A stretch of DNA of 64,000 nt. Source: SZUA-547 sp963669315 (lineage in GTDB: Bacteria > Pseudomonadota > Alphaproteobacteria > Rhodobacterales > Rhodobacteraceae). The notes under the pieces were generated by a model. The model did no database searches, was not told the origin of the DNA, and worked only from the letters and a program-made list of their open reading frames with translations. Shown one piece after another: positions 8,077 to 17,530 of this stretch (positions are counted from its first letter, which is position 1; the number at the start of each line of letters is the position of its first letter). The stretch lies in assembly GCA_963669315.1 (NCBI GenBank), contig OY770021.1:806001-870000 (forward strand). The letters are read 5' to 3'. The position numbers were made by a program, and so were the translations under genes.

Positions 8077-8973
8077 CTAATCCCGCGCCAGCTTCTCGAA
8101 CGCCGCGATCTCAGCAACCATGAAATCACGGAACACACGGACCCGTTTCGAGTGCCTCAGTTCCTCTGGGTAGACCAGATAGACCGTGAATGGCGGGCTT
8201 TTCAGCTCAGGCGCGATCGGCCTGATTCCCGTGCGTCCGGTGACTGCGTAGTCAGGCAGCGCCGCAATGCCGAGATCATGTTCGGCGGCTTGCAGCAGTC
8301 CATAGTAGTTGTTCACCGTCAGCGTATGGGTCCGCGCGATATCCAACGTGTCGCGTATCCAGTCGCGAGCCGCCGCAGCAGCCTGATGTGTATTAGGTGA
8401 GTAGCCCAGAATCTTGTGATTCTTCAGATCTTCCAGCGTCTCCGGCTCTCCGTTTCTCGCGATATAGGCGGGAGACGCGTATAGCCGCACTTGGACTTCC
8501 ATCAGCGGGCGGCGCACCAGATCGGCCTGCGCGGGAGGGGTCATGCGTATCGCGACATCCGCCTCTCGCATCGCCAGGTCCAGAACCTGCTCGGTCAGCA
8601 TCAGATCCATGGTCAGCCCTGGATTGGCGGCGAACAAGTGCTCTAGCCGGGGCGCCAGCCAGATCGTTCCGAAACCGACCGGCATGGTGACGCACAGCTT
8701 GCCGCCGGCCTCGTCGCTGGTGTCGCGCAATCGGGCCTCGGCCGCGGTCAACTCAGCCTCCATGCGCTTGGTGGCGTCGCGCAGCAGCTCGCCTTGCTCG
8801 GTCAGGATCAGACCGCGCGTGTGCCGATGAAACAGGGTCGCTTTTAGTCCTTCCTCCAGTGAACGAACTTGACGGCTGACGGCTGATTGGCTGAGATTCA
8901 GCATCTCACCCGCATGGGTCAGACTTCCGGCCTCGGCGACCGCGTGAAAGACGCGCAACTTGTCCCAGTCCAT
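8077..8973 (-). CDS. LysR-family transcriptional regulator
   Basis: The 298-residue protein has an N-terminal winged HTH (residues 1-60: LRVFHAVAEAGSLTHAGEML, then LSQSAVSRQVRSLE) and a C-terminal periplasmic-binding-type effector domain from about 90. It binds DNA as a tetramer and responds to an unknown small molecule. It is followed by a strong terminator. The target is not evident; the divergent gene at 9140 is the obvious candidate by position, with a 166-base shared intergenic region. Confidence 0.92.
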   Translation of the reverse strand: MDWDKLRVFHAVAEAGSLTHAGEMLNLSQSAVSRQVRSLEEGLKATLFHRHTRGLILTEQGELLRDATKRMEAELTAAEARLRDTSDEAGGKLCVTMPVGFGTIWLAPRLEHLFAANPGLTMDLMLTEQVLDLAMREADVAIRMTPPAQADLVRRPLMEVQVRLYASPAYIARNGEPETLEDLKNHKILGYSPNTHQAAAAARDWIRDTLDIARTHTLTVNNYYGLLQAAEHDLGIAALPDYAVTGRTGIRPIAPELKSPPFTVYLVYPEELRHSKRVRVFRDFMVAEIAAFEKLARD

Positions 8974-9139
8974 GAAGCCCCCATGTCGTTCAGTAAGTTA
9001 TTCTTACGGTCGCGCCTGCACGATACACCTGAACCGGTTGGCGTCCTTCGAAATTGCGTGGTTTGGCTCTTCACCTTAACCTGGATAGAGGCCAAACTGA
9101 CGCGGCGCTGCGCCGATCCAATGGTTAGGAGTCTTTGCC

Positions 9140-9988
9140 TTGTCAACGCTTATTGCGCGACTGCTCGCCGTTGGACTGATCTGGCTCGCCACCGCCTCGG
9201 CCGCCTCTGCGCTTGAAGGTGTATTCGTCGGCCTCGACGACGCCAGCGGCTCCACGCTGCGTCTGTCCCCGCCCAAGGGCGGCTCGCAGAAGGGGCAATT
9301 CACCGACCGGGGCGGAAACACTGCGGTCTTCAACGGCGAGGTGTTCCCAGATGGCGTGGAGGCGACGTTTCCCATCGGCGACGTCAGGCTTTATCTGCGC
9401 GCCATCGAGCATCCATCGGGCGCTATCGTGGTGATCGTTCCCATCGCGCCGGACGGGACGCAACGCGCCGATCTGACCCGATCCTTCGGTTATGTGCGCG
9501 AGGGATCGCCGACCGAAGTGGACCGGCCTTATTTCGTCGGGGAGCCAACCAGGCAGGGCGCATCGGTTGACGCCGCCTCCTTCGTGCAAAGCTACGAGTT
9601 CTGGTCGCCGGACGGCGTCGGCCGAGGATATGTCAGCGTCCTGCCCCGCTATCGCAGCGTGATTGCGCTGTTCCCGACTTTGCAAACCGACATCATCTGG
9701 AAGCTTTGCTCGCAGCAGGTTGGCGCCGCGCCTGGTCTGGCCGAGGCGCTGAGAGGGCAAGGCGTGACCTGCTCAGACGTTCTGGGGGCGATCGCGCAGT
9801 CCAAGTCCAGGGGCCGGTACGCCAAGTTCCTGGGCCAGGTCGCCGCCGAGCGCCAGATCGCTTTTGAGCAGATCAGCTGCGCGCGGCGGATCGGGACGAA
9901 GAGACGGTGTGAAGAAGTGGCGAAACTCGTCAGCGAAATCGCGATCTCGATGGAAAACGCCGCGACCGTCATCGCGCGCTACCGCTGA
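9140..9988 (+). CDS. Secreted protein of unknown function
   Basis: I do not recognise this 282-residue protein. It begins with a TTG at 9140, chosen because AGGAG lies eight bases upstream. A signal peptide follows (LIARLLAVGLIWLATASAASA, cleavage near residue 25). The mature part has a beta-rich region (GVFVGLDDASGSTLRLSPPK) and a helical C-terminal half with four cysteines that could form disulfides. No transmembrane segment is visible after the signal, so a periplasmic location is likely. It is divergent from the LysR gene and convergent with the AEC carrier. Confidence 0.65.
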   Translation: MSTLIARLLAVGLIWLATASAASALEGVFVGLDDASGSTLRLSPPKGGSQKGQFTDRGGNTAVFNGEVFPDGVEATFPIGDVRLYLRAIEHPSGAIVVIVPIAPDGTQRADLTRSFGYVREGSPTEVDRPYFVGEPTRQGASVDAASFVQSYEFWSPDGVGRGYVSVLPRYRSVIALFPTLQTDIIWKLCSQQVGAAPGLAEALRGQGVTCSDVLGAIAQSKSRGRYAKFLGQVAAERQIAFEQISCARRIGTKRRCEEVAKLVSEIAISMENAATVIARYR

Positions 9989-10005
9989 GCGGACGGCGCA
10001 AGCGG

Positions 10006-10950
10006 TCAGAAGTGCGCGCCGCCCAGTATGACCAGCCAGATCGAGACCGTCCCGACGCCCACGACGGTGCCCAGCAGGATCGCGCTGGCCGAGGTTCCGA
10101 CCGCGCGCTTGTACATCGACGCGAAGATGTAGCCGTTCATCCCCGTCGGCATCGCCGCGGTCAGCGTGGCGGCGCGCACAAATTCCTCCGGAAGATCGAA
10201 CACAAAGCGCGACAGACCATAGGCGATGGCGGGATGCACCATGAGCGACAGGGTCGCCACCATGCTGGCCTCGCCAATCTCCTTCTTCAAAGAATAGCGG
10301 GTCAGCGCTCCCCCCAAGGCGAAAAGGGCCGCGGGCAGCGCTGCCCGCGCCATCATCTCAACCGCGTCCATTGCGAAATCCGGCAGGGTGACGTCGAGAT
10401 AGTTCAGCAGCAGGCCCAGCACCAGTGACAGAGCCAGCGCGTTGCTGGCGACGGATGTCACAATGCTCTTGGTGGTAGAGAACAAGCCAACACCGTCACG
10501 GCGGGAGAACTCCATCGCCGCGATGCCGATGAAATAGCAGAATGGCACATGCAGCGCGATGATCGCGTACATGGGGTCCAGCGCTTCTTCGCCATAGGCC
10601 CGCGCCATGATCGCCAGCCCTAGAAGCACCGAATTTGAAAACAGCGCGTTGAAGCCGACGGAGACCGATTCTCCAGGCCGACGCCGCCAGATCTTTCGAG
10701 AGAGGAAAATTCCGGTGACGAAGCAGAAAAACGCCCCGACATAGAAAGACAGCAACAGCTCCGGACCAAACGCCCCACCAAGATCCAGCCCGTACATCGC
10801 CCGAAACAACAGACACGGAATGGCGAATTTGGCGGTGAAGGTGACCAGCCCGTCAACGCCGGAATCCGGAAACAGTTTGGTCCGGTTGGCGGCATATCCC
10901 GCACCGACGATCAGGAAGACCGGCAGGACGATCAGCAGGACATCGAGCAT
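10006..10950 (-). CDS. AEC-family transporter (auxin efflux carrier type)
   Basis: The 314-residue integral membrane protein has about ten hydrophobic segments and the AEC layout: an N-terminal LPVFLIVGAGYAANR segment, a central break, and a C-terminal ATLTAAMPTGMNGYIFASMY motif. Members export small organic anions such as malonate or malate. The substrate cannot be assigned. It is separated from the MBL hydrolase by 11 bases and may be the last gene of the housekeeping minus-strand operon. Confidence 0.88.
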   Translation of the reverse strand: MLDVLLIVLPVFLIVGAGYAANRTKLFPDSGVDGLVTFTAKFAIPCLLFRAMYGLDLGGAFGPELLLSFYVGAFFCFVTGIFLSRKIWRRRPGESVSVGFNALFSNSVLLGLAIMARAYGEEALDPMYAIIALHVPFCYFIGIAAMEFSRRDGVGLFSTTKSIVTSVASNALALSLVLGLLLNYLDVTLPDFAMDAVEMMARAALPAALFALGGALTRYSLKKEIGEASMVATLSLMVHPAIAYGLSRFVFDLPEEFVRAATLTAAMPTGMNGYIFASMYKRAVGTSASAILLGTVVGVGTVSIWLVILGGAHF

Positions 10951-10961
10951 GCCGCGAGCCC

Positions 10962-11774
10962 CTAAAGCGTGAAATCGAGGCTCCGGCCGTCATAGGCCGG
11001 GGTGATGTGGTCCGGCGTCTCAGCCAACAACGTCGCGTAGTCCAGATCGACATGCATGTTCGTGATCACCGCACGGCGCGGCGCGAGGCGGTCGATCCAA
11101 CCCAGCGTCCGCTCAAGATGCGCATGCGTTGGATGCGGTTTGTAACGCAGAGCGTCCACGATCCAGGTGTCCACGCCCTCCAGCGCCGCCCAGGCTTCGC
11201 CCGTCATCTCCGAAACATCGGGCGTGTATCCAACCGGTCCGAAACGGAAACCGAGCGCTTCGATGCCGCCATGCTGCACCTTGAACGGATCCGCACCAAT
11301 GGGGCCGCCAGCCCCGTGGACCTCGACGCGGCCCGCGAGGCGATTCATCTCCAGGATCGGCGGATAAGGGCTGCCGGTCGGCTGAATAAAGGCGTAGCGG
11401 AACCGGTCCATCAACAACTCGGCGGTGTCCGCATCGGCCCAGACCGGCAAATGATTGCGCCGGATGTAGACCACGACGCGCAGGTCATCCAGCCCGTGGC
11501 AATGATCAGCGTGGCTGTGGGTGAACAAAACGCCGTCAAGATCGCCAACGCCCGCGCTCAGCAACTGCTCGCGCAGATCCGGACTGGTGTCGATCAGGAC
11601 GCGGGTGGCGCGAGACTCGTCGCCATCCCTGAACCGCTCCACGAGGAGCGAGCAACGGCGACGGCGATTCTTCGGATTGGACGGATCGCACACGCCCCAG
11701 CTTCCGCCGATGCGGGGCACTCCGCCGGAGGATCCGCAGCCGAGGATCGTGACGCGCAGCTTGTCGGCCATCAC
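10962..11774 (-). CDS. MBL-fold metallo-hydrolase (PhnP-like)
   Basis: The 270-residue metallo-beta-lactamase-fold protein has the metal motif THSHADHCHGLDDLR near residue 82 and a leading LGCGSSGGVPRIGG typical of the PhnP branch, which acts on cyclic phosphodiesters. In this group it usually follows tatD, as here (4-base overlap). The physiological substrate is not known from the sequence. Confidence 0.88.
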   Translation of the reverse strand: MMADKLRVTILGCGSSGGVPRIGGSWGVCDPSNPKNRRRRCSLLVERFRDGDESRATRVLIDTSPDLREQLLSAGVGDLDGVLFTHSHADHCHGLDDLRVVVYIRRNHLPVWADADTAELLMDRFRYAFIQPTGSPYPPILEMNRLAGRVEVHGAGGPIGADPFKVQHGGIEALGFRFGPVGYTPDVSEMTGEAWAALEGVDTWIVDALRYKPHPTHAHLERTLGWIDRLAPRRAVITNMHVDLDYATLLAETPDHITPAYDGRSLDFTL

Positions 11775-12565
11775 GCGGCCTCCTCAGCCACGCGGGGAAC
11801 CTTGGCGAACAGGCGATGGAAGTTGTCGGTGGTCGCGGCTGCGAACGCCTCCGCCGACAGACCGAACACCTCGGCCCCCACCGCGGCCGTGTGGGCGACG
11901 TAGGATGGCTCATTTCGCTTGCCGCGAAAGGGCGGCGGCGCGAGATAAGGCGCGTCCGTCTCGACCAGAATCCGGTCCAGCGGCGCATCCTTGAAGATCG
12001 CGCGCAGCTCGTCGGACCTCTTGAACGCCGCAATGCCGGACATCGAGAGATAAAAGCCGAGATCCAGCGCGGCCTCCGCCAGTTCTCGGCTGGAGGAAAA
12101 GCAGTGCATCACGCAGTCGAACGGTCCCGCTCCGTGCTCCTCCGTCAATATGCGCGCCATGTCGTCATCCGCGGCTCGGGCGTGGATGATCAACGGCAGG
12201 CCGGTGCGCCGCGCGGCCTCGATATGAATGCGAAGGCTCTCAGTCTGCGCTGCCTTCGTCTCTTCGGTGTAGTGATAGTCCAGCCCGGTCTCGCCGATCC
12301 CGACCATTTCTGGGTGGGCGGCGAGAGCCTCCAGATCTTCAACCGAGGGCGTCGGGTCTTTTCCGACATTCATTGGGTGCAGACCGGCCGCGTAGAAGAC
12401 CGGTGCATGGGCTTCAGCCAAGGCGCGGACCGTGGGTTCGGCCGAGGGCCGCGTGCAAATCGTCACCATGCGCCTCACGCCCGCAGCTTCGGCGCGCGCA
12501 AGAACTTCGCCCAAATCGTCTGCGAAGTCGGGAAAGTCCAGGTGGCAATGGCTATCGACCAGCAT
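11771..12565 (-). CDS. TatD-family metal-dependent hydrolase
   Basis: The 264-residue TIM-barrel deoxyribonuclease-like protein has the N-terminal VDSHCHLDFPDF metal site, IGETGLDYHY near residue 95, and VETDAPYLAPPPFRGKRNEP near residue 200. TatD enzymes are 3'-5' nucleases implicated in DNA repair and apoptosis-like turnover. It lies between holB and the MBL hydrolase. The 135-base gap to holB (12566-12700) holds nothing I recognise. Confidence 0.92.
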   Translation of the reverse strand: MLVDSHCHLDFPDFADDLGEVLARAEAAGVRRMVTICTRPSAEPTVRALAEAHAPVFYAAGLHPMNVGKDPTPSVEDLEALAAHPEMVGIGETGLDYHYTEETKAAQTESLRIHIEAARRTGLPLIIHARAADDDMARILTEEHGAGPFDCVMHCFSSSRELAEAALDLGFYLSMSGIAAFKRSDELRAIFKDAPLDRILVETDAPYLAPPPFRGKRNEPSYVAHTAAVGAEVFGLSAEAFAAATTDNFHRLFAKVPRVAEEAA

Positions 12566-12700
12566 CGGCGGGGCTCGGATTTGGGGGGCGGCGGCCCCGA
12601 CGGCGTTCCCAGATCACATATCCTTGGCCCGCGCCGCTGTCGAGCAGCGGAGGGGCTCAAAGAACATGATTGTCCAGTGGACTGTTGCGTACGCGGAGGA

Positions 12701-13846
12701 TCAGGCCGCGACGCGGCGCGCCTCCTTCGCCGCGTCCTCCACGCTCAGCAGTCCGTCAAGCACGGTCTGCGCGGGGTCGATATTCACGGCGCGGGCATGG
12801 GCGATGCGCTGATCGATCTTTGCCCGCGCTTCCGCCCAAACGCGCGCGGCGCACAAATCGGGGCATAACCGCGCAGCGAGTTCCTGCTCGGCGGTCAAGG
12901 CCCCTTCCCCGCCGCCGGTGCCCAACCGCGCGATCCGCGCCAACAGCAGCGACAGCAGGCGTGTGATCGCCTCATAACGGGGCGCAGCGTCCCGCCCCGC
13001 CGCGCTATCGGCCAATCGGCGCATTCTGGCGCGATCCATCCTGGGCGCGCTGGACAAGAGGGTCACCATCTCGCGATAAATCTCCGGCCCATCCACCTCG
13101 ATCAGTCGGAGCGCCTCTCCCGCCGAGCCGCCGCCAAGAGCGGTCAGCGTGGCGATGTCCGCTTCACTCGCCCCTGCGCCGACCTCCTCCAAAATCCGGC
13201 CGACATCAGCGGCATCGAGAGGAGCTAAATCCAGCATCCGGCAGCGCGAGCGGATGGTTGGCAGCAACCGCGCCGGCGAATGACTGATCAACAGGAAAAC
13301 GGTCTTGGCGGGCGGCTCCTCCAGCAATTTCAGCAGCGCGTTGGCGGCGCTGACATTCATCTCGTCCGCGGAATCAACGATCACGACGCGCCAGCCGCCG
13401 TCTGCAGCCGACAGACCCAGAAAATCGTGTAGCTTTCGGGTCTCGTCCACCGTGATGACGGTTTTCAGCTTCTTTGTCTTTTGATCCCAGGGGCGCCGGA
13501 TGAGCGAAAGGCGCGGCTCCCCCAGCGCGGCGATACGGCAAAAAACCGGATCCTCAACATCGCGGTCTAGGGATTTAGGGATCTCCGATTCCGCATCGCC
13601 GAACAAGCTTGGGCCGCGGTCCACCGGCGCCGCGATCAGCGCGCGGGCGATGCGATAGGCCAGCGTGGCCTTGCCGACTCCGCGGGGCCCACGCAGCAGC
13701 CAGGCGTGGTGCAGCCGCCCCGACCGCCACGCATCGAGAAACCGGGTTTCAGCAGCCTTCTGTCCGTAGAGGGTCGCGGTTTCGCGCGGATGCGGCGCGT
13801 CGCCAACGCGATCCGGCTCCGGCGGCAGGTCATCCACGCCGCTCAT
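12701..13846 (-). CDS. holB: DNA polymerase III subunit delta prime
   Basis: The 381-residue AAA+ clamp-loader subunit has the P-loop-like LRGPRGVGKATLAYRIARAL near residue 50 and a sensor region (LLKLLEEPPAKTVFLLISHS) near residue 170. It opens the beta clamp as part of the gamma complex. It overlaps tmk by four bases (coupled translation), the standard tmk-holB arrangement. Confidence 0.92.
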   Translation of the reverse strand: MSGVDDLPPEPDRVGDAPHPRETATLYGQKAAETRFLDAWRSGRLHHAWLLRGPRGVGKATLAYRIARALIAAPVDRGPSLFGDAESEIPKSLDRDVEDPVFCRIAALGEPRLSLIRRPWDQKTKKLKTVITVDETRKLHDFLGLSAADGGWRVVIVDSADEMNVSAANALLKLLEEPPAKTVFLLISHSPARLLPTIRSRCRMLDLAPLDAADVGRILEEVGAGASEADIATLTALGGGSAGEALRLIEVDGPEIYREMVTLLSSAPRMDRARMRRLADSAAGRDAAPRYEAITRLLSLLLARIARLGTGGGEGALTAEQELAARLCPDLCAARVWAEARAKIDQRIAHARAVNIDPAQTVLDGLLSVEDAAKEARRVAA

Positions 13847-14481
13847 GGCGCGATCATCTCCGTGCGCCGCGCATTGAACGCCGCCAATGCGGCGTCCGCC
13901 AGAGCCTCGGGCTGGGCACCGGCGTCGAGAACGGCGCAGCGATCCGGGTCAGCCGTGGCGATGGCCAGAAACTCTTCACGCAGCCGAGCCTGAAAATCGG
14001 CGCCGAAGCGCTCAAACCGGTCTTCTCCCCTGGCCGCCCCGGTTTGCCTTCCCCCTGCGATTTCGGGATCGAGGTCCAGTATCAGCGTCAGATCAGGATC
14101 AAGGCCGATCATGCGGTTATGCAGCGCGTCCACATCCGAGAGTTTCGCGCCACGCCCCACCGACTGGTAGGCGCGGGTGGAATCGACATAGCGATCGCAG
14201 ATCACCACCTCGCCGCGGTCCAGCGCGGGCCGGATCAGTTTCTCCACATGGTCCGCGCGGGCGGCGTTGAACAACAGCAATTCCGTCTGAGCCGACCACC
14301 GGTCGGGATCGCCCTCCACCAGCAGGCGCCGGATGTCCTCCGCCCCCTCCGAACCGCCCGGCTCTCGGGTCAGCGTCACCTCCAGGCCCGCCGCTCCGAG
14401 CCGCGCCTGCAACAATCTGGCGAGGGTGGATTTTCCAGCGCCGTCGACGCCCTCAAGCGTCAGGAAGAAACCGGCGCCCAT
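13843..14481 (-). CDS. tmk: Thymidylate kinase
   Basis: The 212-residue P-loop kinase has LEGVDGAGKSTLARLL at residues 9-24, the DR(Y/W) motif CDRYVDSTRAYQ near residue 93, and a LID-type region after residue 140. It phosphorylates dTMP to dTDP. It sits 6 bases after the dacC stop and overlaps holB, forming a housekeeping operon. Confidence 0.95.
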   Translation of the reverse strand: MGAGFFLTLEGVDGAGKSTLARLLQARLGAAGLEVTLTREPGGSEGAEDIRRLLVEGDPDRWSAQTELLLFNAARADHVEKLIRPALDRGEVVICDRYVDSTRAYQSVGRGAKLSDVDALHNRMIGLDPDLTLILDLDPEIAGGRQTGAARGEDRFERFGADFQARLREEFLAIATADPDRCAVLDAGAQPEALADAALAAFNARRTEMIAP

Positions 14482-14487
14482 ACCGCG

Positions 14488-15654
14488 TCACTCGACAAGC
14501 GACGCGACGTCCGAAGGCAGCACGCGGGCGAGCCCCAGTTCGAAAGCCGCACCCAGCTTGGCCATGAACCCGCCCTTTTCCACATCCGCGCCTGCGACCA
14601 CCGCGACTGTGACCGGGGCCATGTCAGGCGCTTTGATAACCAGTTCGCCAATTGGCTGGCCTTTCGTCACCGGAGCCGGAACCGGCCCTTCATACCGCAG
14701 GCGGGCGCTCAACTCGTCCTTGGCTGCGAATGGGGTGGTCGCCCACACGTCCTCAACGGCGACAAGCGGCACTGTCGGCGTGGCGCCGATCCACACCGGC
14801 GCCTGGTCGATGGTCTCGCCAGCCGCGAAGATTTTCGCGGTCTCGTACTCGCGAAACGCCCAGTTCATCAGGCGCTCGGCCTCCTCGGCGCGGGCCTTGA
14901 CCGACTCGAGCCCAGTGATCGCCAAAATCACGCGGCGCCCGTCTCGAATGGCGGAGGCCACAAGCCCGTAACCCGCCTCCTCGGTATGCCCGGTCTTCAG
15001 CCCGTCGGCGCCGATATCCAGCCCAAGAAGCGGATTACGGTTGCCCTGCTTGATGCCCTCCCAAGTGAATTCCCGCTCGGAATAGATCGGGTAATATTCT
15101 GGGAATTCGCGAATGATCTTGCCTGCCAACGTGGCCAGATCGCGCGCGCTCATATCATGACCCCTCGCCGGTAGGCCGGTAGAGTTGCGGAAGCTGGAAT
15201 TCTCCAGCCCAATCTCTGCGGCCCGGACAGTCATCGCCTTGGCGAACGCCTCTTCGGTGCCTGTTAGCCCCTCAGCCAGCACGATGCAGGCGTCATTGCC
15301 GGACTGAACGATCACGCCGCGCAGAAGGTTTTCGATCGAGACCCGGTCGCCCTCTCGGACGAACATTTTCGAGCCTTCCTTGTTCCACGCGGCCTCGGAG
15401 ACGCGGAACTCGTCATTCAGCGAAAGCTTGCCGGATTTCAGCGCCTCGAACACCATGTAAATGGTCATCAGCTTCGACATGGAGGCGGGCGGGATCGGGC
15501 GATCCGCATCCTTCTCCATCAGGACGGCGCCGGACGTGGCGTCGATCACGATCGCCGTGCGCGCGCGCGTGTCGACGGCCTGCCCAGCCGTCGCAGCCAT
15601 GGGAACGAGGACAGCCAGCGCCGTCAGAAATATCGCAAGTCGTTTCATGCCCAT
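14488..15654 (-). CDS. dacC: D-alanyl-D-alanine carboxypeptidase (PBP5/6 type)
   Basis: A penicillin-binding protein of about 388 residues. The signal peptide (KRLAIFLTALAVLVPMAATA) is followed by the three active-site motifs: SMSKL (SxxK), SGN and KTG (in DGLKTGHTEEAGYG). A C-terminal domain with a likely membrane-anchoring amphipathic tail follows. It trims pentapeptides of peptidoglycan in the periplasm. The open frame reaches 15672, but the ATG at 15654 with AGGCGGCAGG upstream fits the signal peptide best. Confidence 0.92.
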   Translation of the reverse strand: MGMKRLAIFLTALAVLVPMAATAGQAVDTRARTAIVIDATSGAVLMEKDADRPIPPASMSKLMTIYMVFEALKSGKLSLNDEFRVSEAAWNKEGSKMFVREGDRVSIENLLRGVIVQSGNDACIVLAEGLTGTEEAFAKAMTVRAAEIGLENSSFRNSTGLPARGHDMSARDLATLAGKIIREFPEYYPIYSEREFTWEGIKQGNRNPLLGLDIGADGLKTGHTEEAGYGLVASAIRDGRRVILAITGLESVKARAEEAERLMNWAFREYETAKIFAAGETIDQAPVWIGATPTVPLVAVEDVWATTPFAAKDELSARLRYEGPVPAPVTKGQPIGELVIKAPDMAPVTVAVVAGADVEKGGFMAKLGAAFELGLARVLPSDVASLVE

Positions 15655-15725
15655 GCCTGCCGCCTGTCGCATATTCGCGGTCCTCTCGTTCCCTCAGTTC
15701 ACACGCGCCGATCAGCGGCGCCGTC

Positions 15726-17267
15726 TCAGAATCTCGTCACGAACGCGTCGCTGTGACCGAGGCTTTTGGCGGCCTGCAGCGCCCGATCAACCTCGCCCTG
15801 CCCATTCAGAGGTCCGACGAGCACCCGGCTCCATTTCGACCCGGACTCCGGTCCGCCAGCTGTGAAGGAGGGCAGGCCCTGCCCTTTCAAATTCGAGGCC
15901 ACCGCCGCCGCATTGTCGGCTACGGAATACGAGCCAACCTGAACATAGGCTTTCTTGGCGGCGGTCGGGTCGTCTGACTTGGCCGAATCTTTATCCGACG
16001 TCGGCTGCGGCGCCGGTTTCACTGGAACCGGATTGGGCGTCGATGGCGGCGGGGCCGCGGGTTTTGTCGCCGCAACCGCGGACTGGTCGACCACAAATGC
16101 GTCGGCAAAACCCAGCTTGCGCGCCGCGTTCAGAGCGCTCTCAGCATCCTCTGCTCCACTCAACGGACCAATCAACACCCGGTGCCAAATCGACTCTCCC
16201 GCTTTGCCCGAGTCAGTCAGAGTTGGTTGGCCCATGGCATTCAGACGCGTCGCCAATTCGGAAGCGCTGCCCTCCGACGTGAACGAAACGACCTGAACGT
16301 AGGACTGCCCAGAGCTTCTGGCCGGCTCGCTGTTCGCCGGCCGGGTCACTGGTTGAACCGGCGCAGCTGGCGCTGACGTTCCAGCGGCTGCGCTGGGCTC
16401 GCGTACGGCGGGCGGAGCAGGCGCAGGGACGGGCTCGACCGCCGTCGGCAGATCGCCGCCGCCTGACACGCCCGGCAACTCGTAGGGCGCGTCGCCACGG
16501 AACACGCCGGAACTCCCGGTGCCGGAAACAGCGGGTTCGTCGATCGTCGCGGCGTTTTCGACCAAAGACGCTGGCGCTGCGTCCGCAGACCCCGGAATGG
16601 ACGCCGCCGGGGTGGGCTCGGCCGGAATCTCGGCCAGTGTCTGGGGCGCCGACGCCGGCGCCGTTTCGCCAGTCTCCCCGGCCTTCGGCGCTAAGTCATC
16701 AATCGGTCCGTCCGGCTCGCCCACCGCAGCGGTTTCGACCGGCTCGAGCGGCGCTTCGCTGACATCCGCGTCCGAAGCCGGCGCCGTGGCTTCATCCGCC
16801 GACACGGAAGCGACTTCCGTCTCTGGCGCGTCGTTCCCGATAACTTCGATCTGCACCTTGGTCAGTCGATGCGGACCGATGCCCAGATCCCGCGCTGCAT
16901 CAGCCGACAAAAGAATCATCGGTCCGGGCGTCGCCGGGTCCCGTCGCAGCAATTTCGCCTCGACCACCCTGCCGTTCAGCGTGTTGCGAACATAGGCCCG
17001 TGATGGCGCGGGCAACATCGGATGGGCGATCCAGGCGCCATCGAGGGTGCGAAATCCGGACCAAAGCGCATAACCTTCCGCGTCGGGTTCGACCCGAACG
17101 GGCGCGAGACGCTGTTCATCCGTAGCGTCAGTCGTCGCCCCGGAACTTTTCAGCGCGTGCACGCCGATCTCGACCTCGGCGCAAGCCACCAAGCCGACGA
17201 TTACGCCCAATAGGACGCCGACACGCTCCGCATTAATAATCCTGTGAACGCCGCGCAAACTGCTCAT
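15726..17267 (-). CDS. SPOR-domain lipoprotein, RlpA-like
   Basis: The 513-residue envelope protein has a hydrophobic start ending in LVAC, a plausible lipobox (Cys near residue 29). A degenerate double-psi beta-barrel region (YALWSGFRTLDGAWIAHPML ... ARDLGIGPHRL, residues about 65-145) resembles RlpA. It is followed by a long Pro/Ala/Glu-rich linker and two SPOR repeats (near 325-395 and 440-513), which bind denuded glycan at division sites. Whether the barrel is catalytically active is unclear because the usual Asp/His context is only partly kept. It precedes dacC on the same strand. Confidence 0.85.
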   Translation of the reverse strand: MSSLRGVHRIINAERVGVLLGVIVGLVACAEVEIGVHALKSSGATTDATDEQRLAPVRVEPDAEGYALWSGFRTLDGAWIAHPMLPAPSRAYVRNTLNGRVVEAKLLRRDPATPGPMILLSADAARDLGIGPHRLTKVQIEVIGNDAPETEVASVSADEATAPASDADVSEAPLEPVETAAVGEPDGPIDDLAPKAGETGETAPASAPQTLAEIPAEPTPAASIPGSADAAPASLVENAATIDEPAVSGTGSSGVFRGDAPYELPGVSGGGDLPTAVEPVPAPAPPAVREPSAAAGTSAPAAPVQPVTRPANSEPARSSGQSYVQVVSFTSEGSASELATRLNAMGQPTLTDSGKAGESIWHRVLIGPLSGAEDAESALNAARKLGFADAFVVDQSAVAATKPAAPPPSTPNPVPVKPAPQPTSDKDSAKSDDPTAAKKAYVQVGSYSVADNAAAVASNLKGQGLPSFTAGGPESGSKWSRVLVGPLNGQGEVDRALQAAKSLGHSDAFVTRF

Positions 17268-17442
17268 ACCCGCCTCCGAAGAAGGGCCCCCACATATTGG
17301 TGAAGGCGGCGTCGCCGTTTTTCGGCGATCTCCTCAAAGGTACGGCAAAGCCCGGCTCTTGAAAAGCGCGCTGCGGCCGATTTTCGTCACATGCGTCCCC
17401 TATCTGGACGGCGTGCGCCAGCATCGATATGAGAGGCGCGCA

Positions 17443-17530
17443 GGAAGGGTGGCAGAGTGGTCGATTGCGGCGGTCTTGAAAACCGTTGAGGTGAGAGCCT
17501 CCGGGGGTTCGAATCCCTCCCCTTCCGCCA
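17443..17530 (+). tRNA. tRNA-Ser (anticodon TGA)
   Basis: An 88-base class II tRNA. The acceptor GGAAGGG pairs with CCCTTCC (17520-17526), followed by G and an encoded CCA. The anticodon loop CTTGAAA gives TGA, there is a long variable arm (GAGGTGAGAGCCTC region), and the T-loop is GTTCGAATC. It marks the last conserved feature before the mobile region, but I found no second copy of its 3' end in the window that would prove an attachment site. Confidence 0.96.

Noticed and set aside
7884..8123. 79-codon frame downstream of msrP
   Set aside because: It starts in and runs through the LysR terminator hairpin and has no ribosome site or family pattern.
13609..15174. 521-codon plus-strand frame across holB, tmk and dacC
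   Set aside because: It spans three real genes in antisense and has no recognisable domain.
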